Part shown: positions 37,501 to 49,500 of the stretch, one piece after another | Position numbering within the stretch: position 1 is the stretch's first letter | Layout: each line of letters begins with the position of its first letter | Source: Streptomyces rubrogriseus | GTDB taxonomy: Bacteria; Actinomycetota; Actinomycetes; Streptomycetales; Streptomycetaceae | NCBI RefSeq assembly: GCF_027947575.1 | Contig: NZ_CP116256.1 | Coordinates: 3,286,001 to 3,350,000, forward strand | DNA length: 64,000 nucleotides | Direction of reading: 5' to 3' | The notes under the pieces: model-generated | Database searches by the model: none | Told to the model about the DNA's origin: nothing | What the model saw: the letters and a program-made list of their open reading frames with translations, nothing else | Program-made: the position numbers and the translations under genes

Positions 37501-40500
37501 GTCCTACCAGCGCAAGGCGCGCACAGAGCTGAACAGCGCCCTGTCCACTGTGAACATCGAGATCAACCGCGCCCTGGGCGCCAAGCCGCAGGGCACGGTG
37601 GCGAAGACCGTCTCCGACCTCGCGACCTCGGTGCGCGGGCAGATCGGGCGCGAGATCGACCGGCTGGGCCGGGCGCAGGACTTCACCGTCCTACGGGGTC
37701 TGGCCGACCGGTTCGCGGCGGAGCGCGGCGACCTGCGCCTCACCGGAGAGGCGGAATACCACGCCAGGACTCGCCTGGAGAAGGACCGCAAACAGGTCGA
37801 GAGGTTCCTCCCGCTGGTCCGCAGCATCCTCGACGCTCTGGTCACCCCCCGGCTGGAAGACTGGATCAAGGGCCTGCGTGAGGAGACCACCGCCGTGACC
37901 CGCGCCAGCGCCTGGCAACGGCTGCCGCACGACGAGCAGACGGAACTGGGCAGGCAGGTCCAGAACCGGCTGCCCCGGGGCGTCAGGGAGGACGCGTTCT
38001 TCGATCTCCGGGTCCGGGACGCCTACGACGGGCTGGACGACGCCGTCCGCAACGGGCCGCCGGCCGGTCGGGCGGACCGGATCGCCGACACCCTCTACGG
38101 CGGGCCCCGGAACCCCGACGTGGACGATCTCTTCGTCCACTCGGTCAACGACCTGCTCACCGGCATGGGCAGGGAAGGGGTGTCGGCCTGGCGAGTGCAC
38201 CAGACCCACCGCAGCCTCGAAACCTCGCGTGGAACGGCCTTCTCGCGGGGCAACAGCGTCTTCCGCGCGGAAGCGGTCGCCAACCACCTCGCGGGTCTGC
38301 CCCACACCGCTCGTCCGGGAGGTTCGCGCGACGACTTCGAGCAGCAGCAGCCGCAGGAGCCGCGGACGGACTACACCAGGGTCGTCGGCAAGGGCAAGGG
38401 TGTCGCACAGGACCAGGTGGACGAGGACCCGGAGTTCGTCCAGGGCTCGGCGAGTTCGGGCCGCCTACTGGAGGCCGACCGGGAACGGGTGACCCTCGAC
38501 CAGGCCCTGCGGGAGGCCTACGAGGACGAGCCCCTGCTGCACGGACTGCCGCTGGACGCGACGCGCGAGGCCTTCCGCATCAGGCAGTCCGAGGGACCCT
38601 GGGTCCCCGGCGTGCGGCAGCGGGAGCGACTTCGGGAACTGGCCGACATCGGCCGGGAGTTGCACCGCAACGGTCCCGAGGCAGCCCGTGAACTGGCCGC
38701 CCGGCTGGCCCGGGACGGCGGCCGGGCCGACACGGACCGGCGGGCCCCGGTGTCGCAGCAGCCGCCGCAGGCCGTCGGCCCGACGGCCACTGAGAATTTC
38801 CATGTCCCGGTCACCGTGTGGAGGTACGACCGTACGGCCCTGCCGCACACCCACACCGGGCAGCAGGGCAGTGGCCTGTGGCGGGACGTCCGCAACCCGT
38901 CCCGTACCGCCACCTCGGAGCAACTGGGGCTCGGGCCCGGCCACCGGGAGCACGGCGACCAGTTCGACGAGGTGACGGACCGCGCCTACGGCAGCGGAAA
39001 CGTCAACATCACGACGCTCGGTGAGATCGCGGCGCCCGACCGCTGGGCCAACACGGTGCGCCGGGTGCTGCCCGACGCCAAGCGGCGGGTCGAACTGGCC
39101 CTGCGGGAGCTGCGCGCCACGGACGGCGCTCCCCGGGGGGCGCTGCTCGACGCGCTGACGAGCAGCTTCCCGCTGTTCCAGCGGACGACACCGCAGGAGG
39201 CCGCACCCCTCCTCGCCCACCTCACCGAGGTGCTGGAGCGGGTGGCCGCCGGGCTCGACTCCGGCACGGCGACCGTCACCCTGGTGGGCAGGACCTCGTA
39301 CCACCTGGCCGCGGCGCTGGCGGAGAAGGCCGGCGCGGTGGGCTGGGTCGATCCCGCCGCCCGGGACGTGACCGGCCGTCTCCTGGACCCCCACCGGATG
39401 AAGCGCGACGAGATCGCACCAGTCTTCGCACGCAAGGGCCCCATTCACCTCACCAAGGCGAACGACAAGGACTGGGACCTGGCGTGGACCCTCGTCCACG
39501 AGGCCACGCACCGGTACGCCGGAACGGACGACTACCAGTACAGCAGCTACGAGATGGAGCGGGTCGAGGATGCTCTCGGCGCCCCCAGGCCGGAGAACAG
39601 GCAGGCCCGCGATCCGATGACCTACACCGGGGCGGACGAGTCGGTCCTCCCGGCGAAGCAGCACAACTGGTACGCCATGGGAAGGCGTTCGCTGATGAAC
39701 GCCGACTCCTTCGCGCAGTTCGTCATGACCCTCACCGGGGAGCGGCACGCCGGACTCGGCCGGTGGTACGCCGGACCCGGCGTCTCCCGCGTGCTGGGTC
39801 TGGACGCGGACCTGGCCCAGCGGGTCAACCGGAGGCTGACACGGCTCGGGCACGAGCCCGTCGACGCCGAGCGGGCCGTCGAGGCATACCGGGAGCTGGG
39901 ATCGGGCGGGGACGCCTTCGCGCACCTGGACTTCCGGGCGCGGGTGGAGAGGACCGCGCGGCACATCGCGGGACTGGGGAGCGACCTCAGGCCAGGTGGT
40001 GCCAAGACGGACGGGCACGGCGCGGTGGGCACCGCCTCGGCCGGGACCCCGGAACGCCTGCTCGGCTCCGCGCCGTTGGAGACCGTCCCCGAGGTGGACG
40101 AGACTCCGGACGCCGTCACCGAGACCCTCGCGGCCACGACCCGTCCCGCGACCATCGGCGTGGACCTGGAAGAGCGCCGGCCGCCGCGCCTCGACCGCGA
40201 GCTGCCGCCCGCGCCGACGACCACGGGCCCGGTGAGGTTCAGCGACGGCACCCGGCTGCCCGTTCAGATGGCCGAGGGCGTCGGCACCCGGCTGACGGAA
40301 CTGCCGCCGGACGTCGTACGCCGCTCGTTCGCCTTCGGCCAGAGCAACCCCCGACTGCGCGGCATCGACCAGGTCGTGGCCGAACTGGGCCGGGAGCTGG
40401 CGACCCGGGAGAGTACCCGTCCCGCGCCGCCCAGGGGACAGAAGCAGGGCGCCCCCCTCCTGTTGGAGCAGGTGAGCCGCGCCCTGCGCGACGACACACG

Positions 40501-43500
40501 TGGGTTCTTCGGCGACGGCAAGACGTTCGGCTACCGGACGGCGAACGGCAGGACCCGCGTCCTGCGGGTCACCGCCCGGCCCTACGGCACCTGGGAACGG
40601 TTCACCTTCGGCTTCGCCAACCCGGTCAAGAACGACGTCATGCGCCGGTCGACCACGACCGGTGGACAGGTCAAGGCCAACGGCACCTCCTTCGGCCTGT
40701 CCCCGAGTGTGCCCCTCGGCCCTCTCAAGTCGTTCCTGTCACCGTGGGCCCGGCTGCACGCGCAGGTCAACTTCGGCAAGCAGGTGAAGTACAACCAGCA
40801 GCGCCAGGTGATCAACCAGACCGAATCCCGCGCCTCGGACACCTCGAACCTCCATGTCGACGACGTCTGGTACGAGTTCTCGGTCCAGGACCGGCGCGGC
40901 CGGCCCGTCGACCTGAACGGCGAGGCGATCACCGAAGGGGACCCGAACCGGCAGGCGGCCGGGTTCGGCTTCGCCGTGCGCGACGGCCTCACGGTGCGCA
41001 TCCCCGACTCGATGACCAGCGGCGCACCGCCCGCGGGCGAGCTGCCGGAACGCATGACCATGACGGGCGAGGCCCGCTACCGGCTGGTGATCACCGAGGA
41101 CTTCGGCCCCGTGGGCCACATCCACGACTGGGTGGTCGAGCAGGCCGGTGTGGGCCCGGGCACCGTGGCCGCGGAGCGGATCGGCGCGTTCTTCTCCAGC
41201 AGCGGCTTCCACGCGATGTCCCGCGCGCTGAACTCCGGCCCCGTGTTCACCCCGCCGCTCCTCGGCGGCACGCACGGCGCCGACCCGCTCGGCGCGTTCT
41301 CCGTGCGGGTCGAGTCCGGCGAAGCGGTCCTGATCAGCGAGACCAAGGCGGCGGAGCTGCGCGACATCACGCAGAGCACCTCGCGCAACGAACGGCAGGT
41401 CGGCAAGGTGCGGGCCGTCGACGTCGGCGCCGTGCTCGGTCCCGCCTTCCAGCTGTTCGAGCTGGGCGGCGGGGCGCTCAACCTGCGGGCGCAGGCGGGA
41501 CTGACCGCCCGCTACGCCGCCGCGCGCAACCGCGGCACCGTCTCGGGCGGGACCGCCGCCCTGAAGATCGCCGGGCAGGCCAAGACCACCGACACCGGCC
41601 TGTACCTGGTGCACAAGAGGATCACGGTGACCGCCCCGCCGAACAAGCGGGCCGCGCCGCTCAGGTCCGGGCCGGGCGAGGGAGGCCGTCCCGGCAGGCT
41701 GCGCAAACACTCGCCGCGGAACTGGAGCGAGGAACCGGCCACCCGGGTCTTCGACACCTACGCCATCGAACGGATCACCCGCACCGAGGCGCGCCGGCTG
41801 GCGGGGCTGGACAAGACGCCCGAGCGGACGACGCCGGAACCCCCGGCGCCGCGCTACCTGACGGAGAACGATCCGGCGACGCTCGGCATGAGCCGGGTCG
41901 AGGAGTTCACGTTCACCGACGGAAGTGTCAGCAGGGTCGTCGACGGCAGAACGGTGACGTTCCCCGAACACTTCGCCGACGCCGTGCTCAAGGAGGTCGG
42001 CAGGGCCTATCCGGACCTGGTCGCCCCCCTGCGCGAGCTGAACCCGGACAACCCCCGCTGGCGCGGCGCCGACCACTTCAAGACGGTGCTCAACAACACC
42101 CTGGAGATCTACAACCAGCTCGCCCACCACAGCCTGGCCACGAACGTCGAGACGATGCTGACCACCGGGCTCCGCATCGACCTGGTGGAGTCGGCCCCGC
42201 TCTCCCGCGGCCACCGCTACGTGTGGATCGACGCCAAGCTGACCGGACGGCGCTACGAGGGGGACCAGCAGGACCTGCGGGTGCGCTTCAGCGCTCCCGG
42301 CACCGAGGTCGTCGGCGGCCAGCGCAGCGGTTCCCGCGGCGGCCAGGCGGGGGTGGAGGGCCTGCTCTCGCTGAGCGACACCACCCCCGGCGAAGTGGGC
42401 GGCGTCCTCCAGACGGGCACCCTCTCAGCCGGTGTACGCGCGGGTGGGCGCACCGAATCCGAGAGCGGTTACGGCATGTCCGCGGCCAACGAGCAGATGT
42501 CGTACAACACCGGCGGCTCCCACCTCTACAGCTACGACCTGCGCCTCGACGCCAAGCGCGGCGGTTACTCCCGTCCCCGCCGGTGGATGCGGGGCCTGGT
42601 GCTCCTCAACGTGCTGGGCACCCAGCCGTTCGTGTTCGGCGAGCCGGAGAGCCCCCTGTTCACCCCCCGGCCGGGCACGGAGGCGGCGGGTCTGGGCAGG
42701 GTGCTGCTGAGCGTGCCGGTCGAGCACACTCCGGCCGTCACGTCCGCCCCCACGGCACGGACCGCATCCGGCCCGCGGACACAGAACGTCCCCGCGACGC
42801 AGAACGTCCCCGAGACGGCGCCGGAGATGACCCGGCAAGAGGCCCTCGACCTGGCGTTGGGGACGGGCAGGGCGCTGGAGGACGCGGCCGGCCGGGAGGC
42901 CTCCGTGCTGGCACCGCATCCGCACCAGACGGTCTCCGTCACGTCCGGCCCCGAGGTGACGCGGGCACTGGAGACGACGCTCGACAAGGCCACCGGGCGT
43001 TCCTGGACGGCCGGCCGCAAGGGCGCCCCGGTCCACGACGCGGCGATCCAGCTCACCGACAGCAAGACGCTGCGGGCCAACCACGACCAGGCCGACACCC
43101 CCATGGGCTGGCGGGCACCGGAGCTGTGGGCGGCGGCACCGTACCTGAACCGTTCGACGTGGCTCGCCCACCGCACGACCGTCCTGCCGGGCCTGACCGC
43201 GCTGACCCGGGCGGAGACGATCAACTCCGACTCCGTCGTCGGCGGCACCCTTCAGGCGTCCGGCCGCAGCGCCCGCACCAGCACCCTGTTCCTCGGCGGC
43301 CAGCTGGGCTTCCGCCGGACCCACGACGCGGGAACGGGCGTCACCGGCACCTACGGCCTGCTCGTCAGCCCCTACCGGCGGGACCTGTCCGCGTCGCTCA
43401 CGGTGCAGCGCTCCGCGGTGACCGAGGTCACCCGCAGGGACGGCGGCCGCCACGTCCTGGTGGCCGCCTCGCTCCTGCACGAGTTCGCGGCCGCCTCCGA

Positions 43501-46500
43501 CCGGCTGGGCACCTGGGCGCACCGCGTCCCCCACCTGCCGACGTCCCTGGCCTCGGCCGCGGGGAGCAGGGTCGTGGTCCCCGACGGCCTCCTGGTCCAT
43601 GTCCCCGAGAAGCACGCCCACCGGCTCGGAGCCCTCGAGGACGCCTTCGGTGACGTGCCCCTCTACAAGCAGCGTTCGTGGTCGCCGTTCCCCTGGCTGC
43701 GCGGGGCGTTCGGCGGCTGGCCGGTCAACCCGCTCAACACGGCGGCGGCACTGAAGCGGTTCGAGGAGCAACTGGCGCCGCTCGGGCTCACCACACAGGA
43801 CCGGGAGCAACTGCGCCGGCTCGTCTCCGGACGCGTGATGCGGGCCATGGGCAAGGAGATGAGCGGCGGCACCGGCGCCTCCGTGCCCGCCCGCATCGGC
43901 CGCTGGGGTGCGGAGTGGGCCGAGACCTGGGTCGGCCACCGGCAGGTGCGGTTGCGGGCCCAGCTCGTGCCCGTGCCCACCACCCGCGACGACTTCGGCG
44001 GCCTCGGCCACGGTGTGGAGCTGGAAGAGGCCCGCCACGCCGTGGAGTCCGTCCAGCGCGCCGAGGGGCGCAGCACGGGCCGGACGATCGGCATGGCCGT
44101 GACCGAGGGCGCCCGCACCGGCGACACCTCGGTCCCCATGGCGGGGCCCTCCTACACCCAGACCGGCTCCTCGACACAGACCCGCGCGCAGACGCGGAGC
44201 GAGGGCACCGTCGACATCTCGACGGTCGCGATCTCGCAGGCCCACGGCGAGTACGCCACGCAGTACGAGCTGAGGCTCGACCTGGAGATCACGGACTCCG
44301 CAGCCGCCACCCCGAAACCGGCGCGGCACGGCGGCGCGGAGCGGGCACAGGAGGCGGCCGGCGACTGGTGGCGGGCGTGGGCGGGGCGGCGCAAGCACAG
44401 CATCTCCGTCCAGCAGAACGTAGGACAGCTCATCGAGCACCTGCCGATGAGCCTGATGCGCCCCGATCCGCGGCTCACCGAGGAGGAGGCCGCCGCAGCG
44501 TCGACAGCCGACCGCTTTGATCCACTGGCGCCGCCTGAGCTGGACGAGCACGCGCAACCTCACCGGGCCGAGCTGCCACGGGCGTTCGGCGCGGGCGGCT
44601 GGCACGACGTCGCGCACCCGGGCAGCGACCCGCGGACCAGACCGTTCGAGATGCCCGAGCAGGGCTTCTCCGTACGCGGCATCGTCGGGCTGGAGGGGCT
44701 TCACGCCGCCGGCACGCTGGCGCTGGGCGCCGCCTACGACGCGTCCCTGCCGGTGCCCGAACACGGCCCGCTCGGCCCCGACCTGCTGGCGCGGGCACGG
44801 AACACGCCCCTGACCCGGGCCGGGTCCGGACCGGCCCAGAGCCTGGAGGACGGCACGTCCAACGGCGCGCTGGCCGCGTTCTACGGGCACACGCTGACGC
44901 CCGACGGCTACCAGGTCGCCGGGCTCACCGACCGCGGCTTCTGGGGCGGCGCGGACGGCAGCCTCACCCTGTACTCCAAGCCGGACCTGTCCGGGGCGCG
45001 GCTGCTGACCGTCACGGACGGCGCGAAGTTCGAGCACGCCCACCGCAGCACGCACGGCGCGGGAGCGTCCGCCGACCGGGCGGGCGCGGCCGAGCACGTC
45101 CTGCACGCCGGTCCGACGACCACCTCCCCGGCACTCGGCACCAACCAGATGGGCAGCGGTTCGGGGGCTCAGGGGCTGGACTCGGCGACCTCGGGCCAGA
45201 CCGCCGAACATCTCGCCTCCGTGAACACCAAGCCGGACAAGGCCCGGACGTTCCTGTTCGCCATCCCCACCACGTGGATGTCCGTCGCCCATGTGCGGCA
45301 CCACGTCAAGGACAGCGCCCCGGCCCGGTTCGTCCGCAGTGCCTTCGGCAACCCGCAGCGGCTGCCGCAGGCCGTGGAGACCGAGGCCAAGGTGCTTGCC
45401 TGGGTGCGCGAGGACGTCGCCCGGCAGCTCGGCCTGATCGACGACACCCTCTTCCCGGCCGAGGTGTCCGCGTCCTGGGACGCGGTGGCCGACGCGGAGC
45501 AGGCCTGGATCACCGCCGACGAGGACTACTGGGAGCTGCGCCGCGGCGACGGCTTCGAGCGCGAGACGGCACTGATCGCCGCCGAACGCGCGGTGTCCGA
45601 ACTCAACGGCGGCGAACCGCTGCCCGCTCCGTCCGTCGAGGACGCCCGCGCGGCCCTCGACGCCGCGGAACGGGAGGACGCGTTCGCCGAACCCGCTCAC
45701 GACGGCTGGGCCGAGGTGCGCGACCGGCGGATCGAGCTGGCCCGGGCCCAGGTGGCCCGGGCGGTGGCGGATCAGCGGCTGAACGAGGTCAAGGAGGACC
45801 TGGAGGCACTCCGGGCCCACGCCGAGGGTCTGGCGATCACCTACGCCGAGGTACGCGAGGCCACCGACCGCCTGACGAACTGGCACCAGCTCAACGCCAC
45901 CCCCCAGGGGCGCGTCCAGCTCCAGGACAGCCCGGCACCGCCCCGGGCGGTCTTCACGAGACACGCGGCCCCGGAACCGGCGAGCCGCAAGCCCTCGGCA
46001 GCCGTGCCGCAGGCCCCGGACACGCAGTCCCCGAAGGTGAGGGCTCAGGAAAGGGAGCCGTCCTCGGCGGCGGCGACCGGCGAACAGGAAGGCGAGACGC
46101 GGCCCGCGTACTCCGCCGCGCCCTGGCAGCGAGGGCAGGACGGCGGAGGATCGCTTCAGGACCGACGGTTCGACGCCGCGTCCGATCACCGCGGCCTCAC
46201 GGCCACCGGGCCCGACGGCCGACGCGTGTTCTTCGACCTGCACCGGCCCGAGGGCGACGGCAACGGGTTCTACGCGGCAGTCCTCGCGGCCGGAGGAAGC
46301 CGGACCGGCGACCCCGCGCGCCTGGCCGCACAGGTCGCCCGCAGTTCGCACATCCCGGACGGTCTCGGCCTCGACCCGCGGGCCGTCTTCCACACCAGGG
46401 AGGTGGCCGCGGCACTGGACCGGGCCTTCCGGGACGAGCCGGGCCTGCGGGAGCGGATCCGTGAGCGGATGTCCGCCGACGGCGGGCGACTGCCACGGGC

Positions 46501-49500
46501 GCTGCGCTCGCGGCTGACCCCGCAGGAGATCCGGGGACTGGTCCGCCGGAACCTGCTCACGGCGCGGGGCTGGGACGCGGAGACGGCGGCCGCGGCCGCC
46601 GGGGCGACCGCACGGACCCTGGCCGTCGACCTGACCGTCGTCGAGGAGAACGGCACCCACACGTCGTATCCCGGAGCCGTCGACGGCACCGCCGGCCCCC
46701 TCCCCGAGGTGACCGTCTACCGAAGGGGCGACGCCTACCTCGCGGCAGTGCCGCGCACCGCCCCGACCGCCGTGACGGAAGCCACGGCCGGACGGCGGGC
46801 GCTCCGGCGGGTGCGCCTCGCGCGGGCCGCCGCCATGCGCGACACGCTCACCCGCAGCGCACCGGCCGAACGGCTCGACGCCATGGCGGAGTTCGCCACG
46901 GCGGCGCAGGGTCTGGCCGAGGCGTTCACCCGCAGGGCCGCCTTCCAGGAGCGGATCGACGGCGCCGGTTCGTCGGCCGACCCGCACTCCGCCGCCGCAC
47001 CCGCACAGGTGCTGGACAGCGCCCTGACCCGGTTCGACGCGGCCGAGCGCCGCATGGAGGAGGTGGGACTGGGAGACCTCTCCGGCCGGGACGACCCCCT
47101 GCTCCCGGCAGAGCTGAGCGAGCTGCCGGCCCCGCGGTTCCTGGCCCTCATGGAGCGGGCCGGGCAGGTGCTGGGTTCGCCGGCCGTGGTGGTCGGTGCC
47201 GAGCGGGAGGCGCGGGAGGCGGCGGACACGTACCGCGCGGCGACCATCGCCGTCGCGGCCGAGCTGCTGCAGGGCGACGAGTCCTCGGCCCGCGCCCTCG
47301 CGGCGGACCTCTCCGAACAGCTGGGTACCAGCCGGGAGAGACTTCCCGGCGGTGCGGTCGTCGTCGGCGGCCACGACTTGACCGTGGAGTTCTGGGAGAC
47401 GGCGCGAGATCTGCAGGAGGGCCTCGAACGGGACCTGGAGCAGCTCCGTGCCCAGCTCGACCGGCGGATCCAGGAGGCGAACGCCCCGAAGACGGGGCGA
47501 TCGGTCCGGAGCCGGGTCTCGGGCTGGTTCGGCACGCGCTCCCGCCCCGTGGGGCCGGTCCTCGACGCGGCCGAGGAGATCGAGGAGATCCGCGACGAGA
47601 TAGCCGCGCTCCCCGCCGACGTGCTGCGCGAGCAGCGCAAACATCTCGCCGATGTCGTCAGGCACATCGAGCGACGCCTGGAGAACGAGTACCGCCAACA
47701 GCTGTTCGACGAGAGGGAGTGGCAGGACTTCCGGGCCGACCGGGACCGGATCCGCAGGAGACTGTCGCGCCTGATCGTGGAGCCCACCGGGCACCGGGGC
47801 CACCACGATCTGCTGAGCAGGAGTGTCGGCGGGCACCCGGACTTCGGTGCGAAGCGGCAGGACATCAAGGTCGACACCTACTCCGACCTGGCCCTCGGGG
47901 TGATGGGGTGGATCGCGGCGAAGCCCAACCGGCACGCGGAGAAGGAACTCGCCCTCCGGGTGCAGTCCGAGGGACGGGTCGAACCCCTCCTGGACGTCTT
48001 GCTGACCCGCGTCCACACGCACGTCCGGGGCCTTCGCGACGGGCCGCGGATGCTCGCCGAGATGGAAGCGGGCGTCTCGCACGCCGACGGCACGCCACTG
48101 GGCGCCTACCTCAGGCACTTCGACAGGCGGAACCTGCCGGAGGAGCTGACGCACCTGGCGACGACGGTGGGTGACCGCGGTGGCATGGCGGGCGTCCTGC
48201 GCGACCCCGCGGCGTTCGGATTCCGCGACAAGATGATGGTCCTGCACGACCTCATGGAGTACTTCAAGGCGAGTTCCCACTACCCGAAGACCTACGGCAG
48301 CGGCCAGCTGCCCGAGGACACCCTGCACGACCAGCAGGCCACGGTACTCGTCGACGCGGCCGGCCGACGCACCCATTCCTCGGCGCACCGCGCGCAGAAC
48401 GTCCTCGGGGACGGCACGCGGCATCCCTCGACGCGGGACGAGCACGCTCCGTCCACGGTCCTGGCGCGCGAGTTGCGTATTCCGGTGTGGGCGGGACAGT
48501 CCAACACCGCCATGCGGATGTTCAATCTGGCCCGATGGGCGGGGGCGTCCCGGCACGAGATCGCCGCGGAGGCGTGGGGCATCTTCGCCTTCTGGCGCCT
48601 GCACTACGACCACCGGGAGAGGCTCGCCTATCACACGCTCCACGAGACGATGGACGTCGCCTCGAACTTCGGTGTCCCCTACTCGCTGGCCGACCGTGCG
48701 GCCGGGCTCGCCGACGTGAGCGTCGAGGCGGCCCTGACGGAGATGGAAACCAAGGCCGCGGACCTGGCGTTGCTGGCCACACAGGTGGGCAGAGCCGTCC
48801 GCGTTCTCTCCGACCGAGAGGTGTCGGAACGGGTCGGGCAAGCGCTGGACGAACTGGATCCCGCCATACGGACCATGTCCAGCAGCGCTGCGGAGATCGA
48901 GCGGGGCGTGCGCACGCTGCGGCCCCGCGCCGCCGAGCGGCTCACCGGGCCCGACGTCCGGACCTTGACGGAGCTGCTGGACAACGAACGGACGGGCCTC
49001 GCCGCACTGAGGACCGTCGAGCGGCACGCCCCCGTCGTCACCACCGCCCTCCAGGGCGGTTCTCGCGAGCACGGCCTGGATCCGCGGGCCGAGGGCTGGG
49101 AGACCGGGCGTGGCATCACGCTCATGGCGCCGCGATTCGGGCTGCTGGAGCGGGAGCAGGAGCAGGCGCTCACCGGGCCCGCGCCACGCGGCGGCAAGAC
49201 GACGGAGGAGTTCCGTACCTTCAGCCGTCCGTATCCGCACGCCTCACGGTCGTACCGGTACGAAGTGGGCACCGCGGGCACGCTGGTGCTGCCGGACGGT
49301 TCCGTACTCACGGGGGACTGGACGCGGTTCGGGGACGACTTCCTGCACGGGCAGGGGTTCGTGCTGCGGGGCGACCACGGCTGGATCGGCCGGGTCCTGA
49401 ACCGGGACGAACTGCGGGCCGTGCTGCCGGCCGACCCGGCCCGGTACCGCCTGACGGCGGACGAATCGCGGATGTACCTCGTCCCCGTCGGGCAGCCGGG

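Noticed and set aside
39484..43653. 1389-codon plus-strand frame overlapping the giant gene
   Set aside because: It is an Arg/Pro/Gly-rich out-of-frame shadow of the giant gene without any domain.
42425..49240. Open frame of 2271 codons antisense to the giant gene, and others of over 1000 codons nearby (33131-37483)
   Set aside because: In DNA of this G+C content the antisense frame of a real gene is often free of stops. The translations are Arg/Gly/Val-rich, low in conserved motifs, and lack ribosome sites; the sense frame has recognisable domains.
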